DNA from: a virus
IMG/VR virus record: IMGVR_UViG_3300030389_002363
Coordinates: 1-29,033 of that record
Strand: one strand, 5' to 3'
Length of the DNA: 29,033 bases
Made by a program: the position numbers and the translations under genes. This document shows, in pieces, positions 6,017 through 12,090 of this stretch (within the stretch, counting starts at the first letter, position 1; each line of letters starts with the position of its first letter). Below the pieces are notes generated by a model. It worked only from the letters and a program-made list of their open reading frames with translations. It was not told the DNA's origin and did not search any database.

Positions 6017-6118
6017 TTATCTACGTCTTTTCCTTGTTGGACGGCGGTTGGCTCTTCGTTCTAAATCGTCGTACTCGGACCCGTATAGCAACCATCCAAT
6101 AAACCTAAATATAAAAAT
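6017..6118 (-). CDS. Possible basic membrane mini-protein, 33 aa, AUU start
   Basis: An open frame reads (ATT)FIFRFIGWLLYGSEYDD followed by LERRANRRPTRKRRR. A hydrophobic N-terminus with a strongly basic tail looks protein-like. There is no ATG/GTG/TTG at the right place, but ATT at 6116-6118 follows a full-strength Shine-Dalgarno sequence AAAGGAGGTGA at the expected distance. The SD overlaps the end of the 6135 gene, and a terminator follows 7 bp after the stop. Whether the ATT start is used is uncertain. Confidence 0.42.
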   Translation of the reverse strand: MFIFRFIGWLLYGSEYDDLERRANRRPTRKRRR

Positions 6119-6134
6119 TTCTACTCACCTCCTT

Positions 6135-6506
6135 TCATAAATCTATCCGACCCCAGTTCTTAATACCGAACCTATCGGCTATTGTTACCCGAACCTCGGT
6201 ATAACAATCATCGCACAGCGGAATATCTATCCAAGGGTAGGTCCAATCCTCTTTCGAAAAGTTCTCCCCAATCTCGGCAGATTGTTCACACCCGCCACAC
6301 TTTACTATCTCTTTGTCGTTTTCAAAAGTATCTTTAAGGTGTTCCTTTACCCCGACCCCGACAGCTTCACAAATTTCTTGATCGTCACAATTTATTCTTT
6401 CGGTCAAGCGCTCTCTAATATGATGTGCCGTAATATCAGACCCATCTTCTTCGTCGTGAAGGACACTAAAGGCTATTGTCATACGGCTGTTGTACTTCTT
6501 ACCCAT
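6135..6506 (-). CDS. Zinc-ribbon-like hypothetical protein, 123 aa
   Basis: The start is taken at 6504-6506 (MGKKYNSRMTIAFSV), overlapping the previous stop by 8 nt. The N-terminal half has a TIAFSVLHDEEDGSDIT strand-turn segment and the basic helix HHIRERLTERI. The C-terminal half carries CGGC and, about 35 residues later, CDDC, a four-cysteine zinc-site pattern. Zinc binding is inference; the function is unknown. Second gene of its operon. Confidence 0.7.
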   Translation of the reverse strand: MGKKYNSRMTIAFSVLHDEEDGSDITAHHIRERLTERINCDDQEICEAVGVGVKEHLKDTFENDKEIVKCGGCEQSAEIGENFSKEDWTYPWIDIPLCDDCYTEVRVTIADRFGIKNWGRIDL

Positions 6507-6897
6507 CCTGACTAGCCCTCTGATATGCAACGACAAGAAAGTTTAGATCTTCAAAGTTTTCCAAATCCTCGGAAGGAACTTGATTAGCCAGAGTGGTGTG
6601 TGTCTTTCCGCCAAACCAAGCGACACCCGTTTTACCTAACAAAGGTTTCCACCCCGCTTCTGCAATCTCGGACAACTGCTTATCGGTTAAGAACATTTTG
6701 GTTTCATTGGTAAAGAACAAATCGTAAAGCTCTTTAATAAGATCCCCACCCATCCCGAGATGATCTTCATCCATGTTATCCGCCCAACCTTTTAACTGCC
6801 ACAGCAATCTCTCGGTATCGGTACTTTGTTTCAAAACGCTGTTAAGCCATTTATCCACTTCAGGCTTCTCGCCCTCGACAAGTTTAATTGGTTTCAT
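6499..6897 (-). CDS. Hypothetical protein, 132 aa
   Basis: No family recognised. It is acidic and largely helical, with LLWQLKGWADNMDEDHLGMG in the middle. The ATG at 6895-6897 lies in the recurrent GGAG...AACTATG leader. First gene of its operon, with the promoter at 6927-6955. Confidence 0.7.
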   Translation of the reverse strand: MKPIKLVEGEKPEVDKWLNSVLKQSTDTERLLWQLKGWADNMDEDHLGMGGDLIKELYDLFFTNETKMFLTDKQLSEIAEAGWKPLLGKTGVAWFGGKTHTTLANQVPSEDLENFEDLNFLVVAYQRASQDG

Positions 6898-6926
6898 AGT
6901 TCACTCCATTGTAGTTATACGAACAA

Positions 6927-6955
6927 CTATATGGGATTTTATATAAGGCTGTCAA
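6927..6955 (-). promoter_or_regulatory. Sigma70-like promoter for the 6017-6897 operon
   Basis: Minus-strand consensus -35 TTGACA (6950-6955). The -10 is ATATAG at a 17-nt spacing (6927-6932), or TATAGT at 18 nt. Confidence 0.68.
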
Positions 6956-7205
6956 CCCCTATTGTTTATTCAGCCTATATATATAGCTACAGAAAAAAAA
7001 ATAATAAAAAAATTCTCAGACCCCTATAAGACCTTTTGGCGATTAACGATTGTGTAACAGCTCTAAAATAGTGGTGTTACGGACGCGGTACAAACAAAGT
7101 CCTTATAATATAGGGCTTTCAGGACGCCGTACCGCCGTACCGCCTGTACCGCCAATTCTACGTAAAAAATATTTTTTAAAAATATATCTCTATATATAAG
7201 AAGCG
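6956..7205. other. Non-coding region with GTACCGCC repeats and AT-rich tract
   Basis: About 250 bp with no supported gene. From left to right it holds a T/A-rich stretch around 6980-7015, an inverted pair GTAACA/TGTTAC (7054-7059 and 7075-7080), three near-tandem GTACCGCC words (7129-7153), and an A/T-only stretch at about 7163-7187. No convincing terminator for the long operon on its right is visible. Iterons beside an easily melted tract fit a replication origin, but this is only a candidate. Confidence 0.45.
7129..7153. repeat. Three near-tandem GTACCGCC octamers
   Basis: Copies at 7129-7136, 7137-7144 and 7146-7153. A partial inverted copy GCGGTAC lies about 45 bp to the left, near 7085-7091. 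Confidence 0.65.
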
Positions 7206-7391
7206 TTACTTTAACAAATGCCAGTAATTACGGAAACGACCATCTCCGAACTCGATTTGTTTCTTGAGCATTTGCTCCGCGTCTTTTCGATTATCGACCT
7301 TGTTTGTGATAGGGTGTCCCGCCCCCTCTATGTAGTAGCGGACCTTTTTGTCAGGCCCGACTACTTCTTTGATGACGTATGCGTCAGCCAA
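7206..7391 (-). CDS. Hypothetical protein, 61 aa, TTG start
   Basis: Reads ADAYVIKEVVGPDKKVRYYI and ends FGDGRFRNYWHLLK. No ATG is available; the TTG at 7389-7391 with AAGGA just upstream is the best start. It overlaps the preceding stop by 8 nt. No family recognised. Last gene of the eight-gene operon 7206-8942. Confidence 0.62.
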   Translation of the reverse strand: MADAYVIKEVVGPDKKVRYYIEGAGHPITNKVDNRKDAEQMLKKQIEFGDGRFRNYWHLLK

Positions 7392-7632
7392 AATCCTTAC
7401 AATCTTTTTTTAATTTTTCTAAAACTTTTTCGAGCGCTTCTACAGCCCCGATATTATACGACGCTTCGTGAGCCGAGATCTGTGTACTATTAATATTGAT
7501 CTTTTTATGCTCTAGTATCATCTTTTCTACCTGATCTGTGATAGCTTCGATCTTCAAACTGAGGCGTCCCATGTGTTTCATTGCTTGTGTGTGGTTGCCC
7601 ACGACTTTCGTATTAATGTTTCTTATACCCAT
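7384..7632 (-). CDS. Hypothetical coiled-coil protein, 82 aa
   Basis: Two helical stretches, SLKIEAITDQVEKMILEHKK and VEALEKVLEKLKKDCKD, with heptad-like hydrophobics suggest a helical hairpin or coiled coil. GAGGACCGAG precedes the ATG at 7630-7632. It overlaps its neighbours on both sides. No family recognised. Confidence 0.66.
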   Translation of the reverse strand: MGIRNINTKVVGNHTQAMKHMGRLSLKIEAITDQVEKMILEHKKININSTQISAHEASYNIGAVEALEKVLEKLKKDCKDFG

Positions 7633-7804
7633 CTCGGTCCTCGTGCAGTATCATATCGGCAAGGTTTTCAAAGTCTTGCGCTATATAAACTAGGTTAGTG
7701 TGCTGTACATATTTGGCTATTTTAATTATCTTCCGCGTTTCGGGGTCATCGGGGAGCAAGCCGCGCTCCCCGTACTCTATAATATATCTAAGTATCTGCT
7801 CCAT
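7613..7804 (-). CDS. Hypothetical protein, 63 aa
   Basis: The start is taken at the ATG 7802-7804 (MEQILRYIIEYGERG) with GGAAG upstream; a TTG extension to 7840 is less likely. It overlaps the end of the 7788 gene by 17 nt. Helical; contains LLPDDPETRKIIKIAKYVQH. No family recognised. Confidence 0.65.
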   Translation of the reverse strand: MEQILRYIIEYGERGLLPDDPETRKIIKIAKYVQHTNLVYIAQDFENLADMILHEDRDGYKKH

Positions 7805-8132
7805 CGTCTTCCATACTAATATGTCTATCGATTTCGTCAATCGCGCCTTTTAGTTCTTTTACTGTGGCGTGTATGTTGGATGGATCTTGTCGGGCCTCGG
7901 GACAATTACGGAGCGTGTCGTAAGAGTCCGATATCAAGCCCAGTAAAACTTTCTTAGCGATACGTAGCTCACTTGGCGGTTCTTCCAAACTCTCTGTAAT
8001 TATATTGTTCTTCTTCTTGGCCCATGTTTCGAGAGCCTTGATGCAGACCTCGTAATACTCTTCGCACGTAAACGTTGCGATTTCCTCGCTCCAAGAGCCC
8101 GTTTCGCTTTGTAGATGTACTCGTACTGTCAT
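7788..8132 (-). CDS. Hypothetical protein, 114 aa
   Basis: The start is at 8130-8132 (MTVRVHLQSETGSW) with GGAGAGTG just upstream; the longer frame to 8336 overlaps a better-supported gene. It has an N-terminal beta-like segment, then helices including YYEVCIKALETWAKKKNN. No family recognised. The Shine-Dalgarno sequence is inside the end of the 8134 gene, which implies coupling. Confidence 0.66.
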   Translation of the reverse strand: MTVRVHLQSETGSWSEEIATFTCEEYYEVCIKALETWAKKKNNIITESLEEPPSELRIAKKVLLGLISDSYDTLRNCPEARQDPSNIHATVKELKGAIDEIDRHISMEDDGADT

Positions 8133-8133
8133 T

Positions 8134-8352
8134 TCACTCTCCATACTCTTCGGGACAACAATCTTCACAATATAGCTCGTCTTGAAATATGAAGCCTGTT
8201 TCGGGGTATGCAGTATCCCCACAATTAAAACATTTTCTATCGTCTTCTTTATTTGTTGGCTCGCAATCACAACCGTATCGATCAAAAACTTTATCGCTCC
8301 AGTTGCCCTTTTCATCCAAACCACATTCACAATCATCTTTATTTGTAATCAT
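8134..8352 (-). CDS. Cys-rich zinc-ribbon mini-protein, 72 aa
   Basis: Eight or more cysteines occur in pairs: CECG near residue 8, CDC near 28, CFNCG near 41 and YCEDCC near 61. The last two pairs, about 20 residues apart, look like a zinc ribbon (CxxC...CxxC). The protein is acidic overall. The ATG overlaps the stop of the 8349 gene (ATATGA). Function unknown; zinc binding is inference. Confidence 0.7.
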   Translation of the reverse strand: MITNKDDCECGLDEKGNWSDKVFDRYGCDCEPTNKEDDRKCFNCGDTAYPETGFIFQDELYCEDCCPEEYGE

Positions 8353-8513
8353 ATTCGATGCTCCTCTATGTTAAAATGGACGCCATAACTATCAGGGGCG
8401 GTTTGATCCTCGTCCCAGATATAATCACTTGTTGCTATGTCTTGCGCTTCTTCGGGGCTATCGGCTTCTATATATAAGACGGTAGTCTGCACAACTTCTA
8501 CGCGATACTTCAT
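8349..8513 (-). CDS. Hypothetical protein, 54 aa (DpnD/PcfM-like appearance)
   Basis: Reads MKYRVEVVQTTVLYIEADSP and ends HFNIEEHRI. A beta strand, then EADSPEEAQDIA, then an acidic IWDEDQ segment resemble the small phage/plasmid proteins grouped as DpnD/PcfM-like; this is a tentative likeness. It exactly fills the space between two neighbours and has GAGGAG at good spacing. The start region is an 18-nt duplicate of that of the 8510 gene. Confidence 0.66.
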   Translation of the reverse strand: MKYRVEVVQTTVLYIEADSPEEAQDIATSDYIWDEDQTAPDSYGVHFNIEEHRI

Positions 8514-8794
8514 CGCCATTCTCCTCTGTCTGGAAAGGTGTGTTTAAATAGAAGTATATCGCAATGCTTAGGATCGTTAACAACACCGCGTGTCCACTCG
8601 CCGTTTTCATCTTGCTTGACGGGATAGACAAGCACTTCATACTCCCATTTTTTATCCTCAAGGGATTGATCGAGCATAAGGTGCATATCATACGGTATCC
8701 CATCGTGCCAAATAGTGTGCCATATATCGCACTCGCCCTCGTCTTTAAACTTACGAGCGGTGGCAATGACCTTTTCCTGTATTTCTTTATTCAT
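8510..8794 (-). CDS. Hypothetical protein, 94 aa
   Basis: The start is placed at ATG 8792-8794 (MNKEIQEKVIATARKF) because GAGGAGA is too close to the ATG six bases upstream. It begins with a helix, then a tryptophan-rich IWHTIWHDGIPYDMH and a beta-rich part (WEYEVLVYPV). It ends DRGEWR within the ribosome-binding sequence of the next gene. No family recognised. Confidence 0.68.
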   Translation of the reverse strand: MNKEIQEKVIATARKFKDEGECDIWHTIWHDGIPYDMHLMLDQSLEDKKWEYEVLVYPVKQDENGEWTRGVVNDPKHCDILLFKHTFPDRGEWR

Positions 8795-8942
8795 CGCCAT
8801 TCTCCTCGGACAGACGTTGATACATTGTTAAACCAAAATCATAGCCTTGCTTGTAGCCATCAGAATATTCTTCAGCCATGTTACCGTTTAGTAAAGCATC
8901 AGCCACGCCGTCCTTAAAATTTTTTAGATATTCTTTATCCAT
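8787..8942 (-). CDS. Hypothetical acidic protein, 51 aa
   Basis: Starts at 8940-8942 (MDKEYLKNFKDGVADALL) in the recurrent AGGAG...AACTATG leader; an upstream reading to 9071 crosses the promoter and terminator and is not used. It contains YSDGYKQGYDFGLTMYQRL. First gene of the eight-gene operon down to 7206. No family recognised. Confidence 0.68.
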   Translation of the reverse strand: MDKEYLKNFKDGVADALLNGNMAEEYSDGYKQGYDFGLTMYQRLSEENGDE

Positions 8943-8970
8943 AGTTTTCTCCTGTAGTTGACATAGTCCC

Positions 8971-8999
8971 ATATAATCACAGATAAAATGGTCTGTCAA
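8971..8999 (-). promoter_or_regulatory. Strong sigma70-like promoter for the 7206-8942 operon
   Basis: Minus-strand -35 TTGACA (8994-8999), 17-nt spacer, -10 TTATAT (8971-8976), followed by GGGACTATGTCAA. A TTGACA...TGTCAA inverted pair spans 8958-8999 (42 bp), the same length as in the promoter at 5967. Confidence 0.78.
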
Positions 9000-9002
9000 C
9001 AC

Positions 9003-9033
9003 AAAAAAAGCCCCCCAGATCTCTGGAGGGCTT
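9003..9033 (-). terminator. Intrinsic terminator after the 9100-9596 operon
   Basis: Minus-strand stem AGCCCTCCAGA/TCTGGGGGGCT with a two-base loop, followed by seven T (9003-9009). Confidence 0.88.
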
Positions 9034-9099
9034 CTCATAACTACGGGATAGGGCCTATGACAACCCTTCATATAGAGTTATACGCGAATATATAAGAGT

Positions 9100-9360
9100 T
9101 TACAAGTCTTTTTTGTTTTTTATTTGTTTTTTATTGTTAAAACTGTCGGGCGTTATGAAACCCTTATTTATATCGGCCCGAATACGCTTAATTGTTTCTT
9201 CATCGTCTATAATTTTAGAATAATCCACCTCTTTTTTCTTTTTAAGGCGTGTCATACGCTTAAATTTATCCACGACGCCTTGACTAAAGTGACGGATCTG
9301 GTGGTCCGTGGTAGTTTTTTTAATAAAATTGTTAATGTTTGCTAAATATTCTAATTTCAT
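9100..9360 (-). CDS. Hypothetical basic protein, 86 aa
   Basis: Start at 9358-9360 (MKLEYLANINNFIKK), overlapping the preceding stop (ATGA); the longer reading to 9432 lacks support. Very lysine-rich (KRMTRLKKKKEV, and the tail NNKKQIKNKKDL), so nucleic-acid binding is possible. No family recognised. Confidence 0.66.
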   Translation of the reverse strand: MKLEYLANINNFIKKTTTDHQIRHFSQGVVDKFKRMTRLKKKKEVDYSKIIDDEETIKRIRADINKGFITPDSFNNKKQIKNKKDL

Positions 9361-9596
9361 TTCATAAACTCGGGCTTGCGTAAAGGGATGCGGACTTCTG
9401 GATAGCTGTAATGGCTTTCGACGGTCACACAATTAGGTTTCTGCACCCACGGATCTTTGTGTTGGTTAAACATTTTCGCGTGATACAGACAATTTTCTTC
9501 TTTTTCAAAAACGATACGATGCACTAGATGTTCCTTTGCTTCCACATCAGGTAAAGTTATTAAAAATAATACATAGTATAGCACTTTAGGTGTCAT
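9357..9596 (-). CDS. Probable secreted mini-protein, 79 aa
   Basis: The N-terminus MTPKVLYYVLFLITLPDVEA looks like a cleavable signal peptide with a hydrophobic core and a VEA-type cleavage site. The remainder is a small soluble domain with two cysteines (ENCLYH and KPNCVTVE) that could form a disulfide in the periplasm. The ATG has GAGGAG upstream. An early-region exported protein could act at the envelope, for example in superinfection exclusion; that is speculation. Confidence 0.68.
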   Translation of the reverse strand: MTPKVLYYVLFLITLPDVEAKEHLVHRIVFEKEENCLYHAKMFNQHKDPWVQKPNCVTVESHYSYPEVRIPLRKPEFMK

Positions 9597-9636
9597 AGTC
9601 TAGCTCCTCTTTATAATAATATATATAATTTATCCC

Positions 9637-9664
9637 ATACTAAACCCAAATTTTTTTTAGTCAA
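9637..9664 (-). promoter_or_regulatory. Sigma70-like promoter for the 9100-9596 operon
   Basis: Minus-strand -35 TTGACT (9659-9664), which includes the TGA stop of the RHH gene, 16-nt spacer, -10 TAGTAT (9637-9642), then GGGATAAAT. The TTTAGTATGGGA core matches the promoter at 5967. Confidence 0.72.
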
Positions 9665-9819
9665 GGCTTAGGATCAAGCTTTTCTTTCAATTTATTATAG
9701 ATTTGCCAGATAATTTTTAGCTGACCGCTGATAGTCCGTCCGCGATCCGCGCTTGTTCGCTTGATTTCCTCGTAAACTTCCTTGGGAACGAGGACCGATT
9801 TCCATTTTTCTGTGTCCAT
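9661..9819 (-). CDS. Ribbon-helix-helix regulator, 52 aa
   Basis: Reads MDTEKWKSVLVPKEVYEEIK, then RTSADRGRTISGQLKIIW. One N-terminal strand (KSVLVP) with two helices joined by a turn at DRGRTIS is the ribbon-helix-helix (CopG/Arc type) pattern of dimeric DNA-binding repressors, and the size is typical. AAGGA precedes the ATG at 9817-9819. It has its own promoter, and its stop codon is part of the next -35. It is a natural candidate to control the repeated early promoters; this is inference. Confidence 0.72.
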   Translation of the reverse strand: MDTEKWKSVLVPKEVYEEIKRTSADRGRTISGQLKIIWQIYNKLKEKLDPKP

Positions 9820-9847
9820 AAGGTGTCCTTATATAGTATCTTACAGG

Positions 9848-9876
9848 ACTATATAAGATTATATGTAAAAATGCAA
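9848..9876 (-). promoter_or_regulatory. Promoter for the RHH regulator gene
   Basis: Minus-strand -35 TTGCAT (9871-9876), 17-nt spacer containing TATAATCT, -10 TATAGT (9848-9853). Confidence 0.62.
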
Positions 9877-9902
9877 GAAAAAAAGCCCCGCAACGCGGGG
9901 CT
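9877..9902 (-). terminator. Intrinsic terminator of the replication operon
   Basis: Minus-strand stem GCCCCGC/GCGGGGC (9895-9901 with 9885-9891), tiny loop, then seven T (9878-9884). It lies about 40 bp after the polA stop. Confidence 0.9.
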
Positions 9903-9943
9903 TGAGTCTTGGAGGAAAGAACCGAAAAAGTGTTAGCAGTATA

Positions 9944-11836
9944 TCATTTGGCAGTTCCCCAATCGGGGCCGACTTCAATGTCACACTTGCTCGGTATCTC
10001 TAAGTCTACCGCAGTTTCCATCATCTGCGAAATAATTTCTGCATCTTTTATGTCTTTTACCGACATAGCTATCTCATCGTGGATCTGTATAAGCGGTATA
10101 CGGCCTGTTTTATATATATCAACCATAGCTTTTTTGGTCATATCAGCCGCTGATGCCTGAATTAATCTATTCAGGGCCTTGTAGGTGTACGCACGTTTCA
10201 GGCGTGTTGTATCGCCATACTCTTGCACCGCTTCGCGGTAAGGGAGCGCTTTGTTCATCTCGAATGTATCGGGCTCCCACAGATCAAAACGACATTTACG
10301 TCCTAACAGGGACCGAATAGAACCACTACTGCTCTTATCGTTCAATCTGTTTTGCACGCCCGTCATCAGCATCTTAACAAATGGTACCCGTGTGTGATAC
10401 TGACGGACCAAGTCCTTAGCTTCGTCAAGCGTGATATCCAGTTGGTCAGACATTTTACCGACTCCCATACCGTACATCAGGCCCAAGTTTATGGTTTTTG
10501 CTTGCTTTCGTGGTATCTGTGCCATTTCCGCAACCATTGTATGGAAGTCCATGTCGGGATTGTTCCGATAGCCGTGGACAAACTCCTCTACACCATCCAA
10601 AGTGAGCCCCTTACTTTTGCCATAGACATACGCATAGTGAACCAAGATGCGTGGTTCCTGTTGCGAGAAGTCAATCGCAGCCCACTTTTCGCCCTCTTCG
10701 GGGAGGAAAAGAGAGCGAATCATAGGACCAAGCTCGGGATCCCGTGCGGGGATCTGCTGTAGGTTCGGGTTATTCATGGATATGCGTCCTGATACGGTAC
10801 CGCCGTCGTCGGATCGTATTTGATTTATATGGCTGTGTATGCGTCCATCTGAGTGACAATGCTTCATAATTGTATTGATGAAGGTCCCCGAGGTCTTGTT
10901 TAGGTTACGGGCTTGGACAATCAACTGAGGAAGTTCGTGTGTATGATCGCTCAGGAATTGTTTCGTGAACGATGGTGCGCCCTTGTCGGTCCGTGGGTAT
11001 TCGATGCTGAGAGCCTCAAATGCTTTCGCTATAGAGGCGGCGGCCCATATTTCGATGTCATGCCCCACAAGTTTCTTAATATGGCTTAGTACGTCTTTCT
11101 CGCGCTTGAGTAGCGAGTTGCGTGTACGCTCGACCTTGTCCTGATCGACCCGTACTCCGCGCCATGTCATATCAATCAGGCACGGCAGTAGATCGAGCTC
11201 AAGATTAGCAATGGGCCATAGGTCCTCTTTGCCCAGTTGTCCTGACAGATAGTTCCAGAGTTCAAGTGTTAGCTCGGCGTCCCCCTCGGCATACGGTCCC
11301 ACATACATGGCGGGCATCTTCCAAAGCTCGCCTTTTGGGTCCAGACCAAAGCTACGGGCCGCTTCTACCAGATTTTTTTCGGATTTTACTTTGCCAAGAT
11401 GATCGTAGGCCAGAGCATTTAGACTATAACTAAAACGGTTTTCGTCTAGTAACGCCGCGATTAGCATGGTATCGATGATCCGACCGTTGAGCGTGAAGCC
11501 CATGCGCCGTATCCATCCCGCATCATACTGGGCATTGTGCATAATTTTATCGGCGGGACTCTCAAATACTTTTTGTAGCCACTTGTTTACGATACGCTCG
11601 TCCAGATTACCGCCGTATTTGTGACGGATTGGTATGTAGCCTGACCAATCGCTGACGGCAATGGCGTAGCCAACAACCTCGCCATCCCCTGTGGCCCACC
11701 CCGCCCCGAGTGTTTTGATATTTGGATCGCGTGTTTCAACATCAATGGCTATTTGTTTGGCATCAAAGATGTTGGGAAGCTCGGTTGGCGGTAGCCATTC
11801 CGACTTCGGCGTATCAAACGCTAACTGCAAAGACAT
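9944..11836 (-). CDS. polA: Family A DNA polymerase with 3'-5' exonuclease
   Basis: 630 aa, the usual size of phage PolA lacking the 5' nuclease. The exonuclease domain (about 25-200) is intact: D32 and E34 in IDVETRD, HNAQYDAGW (D105) and YAEGDAELT (D186). The polymerase domain shows TVSGRISMNNPNLQQIP, motif A AIDFSQQEPRIL (D389), motif B RKQAKTINLGLMYGMG (R443, K447, Y455) and motif C IHDEI (D587, E588). The residue matching E. coli Pol I F762 is Leu451, a variant reported in marine phages and linked in the literature to slower or temperate-like replication. It replicates the phage genome. Last gene of the replication operon; TAATG overlap with the gene before it. Confidence 0.97.
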   Translation of the reverse strand: MSLQLAFDTPKSEWLPPTELPNIFDAKQIAIDVETRDPNIKTLGAGWATGDGEVVGYAIAVSDWSGYIPIRHKYGGNLDERIVNKWLQKVFESPADKIMHNAQYDAGWIRRMGFTLNGRIIDTMLIAALLDENRFSYSLNALAYDHLGKVKSEKNLVEAARSFGLDPKGELWKMPAMYVGPYAEGDAELTLELWNYLSGQLGKEDLWPIANLELDLLPCLIDMTWRGVRVDQDKVERTRNSLLKREKDVLSHIKKLVGHDIEIWAAASIAKAFEALSIEYPRTDKGAPSFTKQFLSDHTHELPQLIVQARNLNKTSGTFINTIMKHCHSDGRIHSHINQIRSDDGGTVSGRISMNNPNLQQIPARDPELGPMIRSLFLPEEGEKWAAIDFSQQEPRILVHYAYVYGKSKGLTLDGVEEFVHGYRNNPDMDFHTMVAEMAQIPRKQAKTINLGLMYGMGVGKMSDQLDITLDEAKDLVRQYHTRVPFVKMLMTGVQNRLNDKSSSGSIRSLLGRKCRFDLWEPDTFEMNKALPYREAVQEYGDTTRLKRAYTYKALNRLIQASAADMTKKAMVDIYKTGRIPLIQIHDEIAMSVKDIKDAEIISQMMETAVDLEIPSKCDIEVGPDWGTAK

Positions 11837-12090
11837 TATTTCTCTCCTCCGAGAGCGCCGTAGCCACAGATATCAAGCCAACTATCCTCATGGTCTGGTG
11901 TTTCTATCAGGCGGGACAGTTTTACGGCTATCATACATTGGTACACTTGCTCGACCGTGACCTCTTTATTTAGCAAGACCGACCATAGCATGGCTATGCG
12001 TTGGTGGTTCTCATGGGCATCGCCGTAGTCCTTGGCCCGTGGGCCGTTAATCATTTTCTCGGCTTTGTCTAGTATTTGCTTCCTGTTCAT
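11836..12090 (-). CDS. DUF6378-like phage protein, 84 aa
   Basis: ILDKAEKMINGPRAKDYGDA, then ENHQRIAMLWSVLL and HEDSWLDICGYGALGG, match a widespread small phage protein family that I believe is DUF6378. The fold is helical with conserved acidic and histidine residues reminiscent of MazG-like proteins, but no NTP-hydrolase site is evident. Its start overlaps the helicase stop (ATGA) and its stop overlaps polA (TAATG), so it is expressed with the replication enzymes. Confidence 0.8.
   Translation of the reverse strand: MNRKQILDKAEKMINGPRAKDYGDAHENHQRIAMLWSVLLNKEVTVEQVYQCMIAVKLSRLIETPDHEDSWLDICGYGALGGEK

Noticed and set aside
7613-7840. Longer start (TTG 7840) for the 63-aa gene
   Set aside because: The TTG has no upstream Shine-Dalgarno sequence and would lengthen the overlap with the 7788 gene; the ATG at 7804 has GGAAG.
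8458-8766. 102-codon minus-strand frame overlapping the 8349 and 8510 genes
   Set aside because: It would replace two well-spaced small genes with good Shine-Dalgarno sequences; no start signal of its own.
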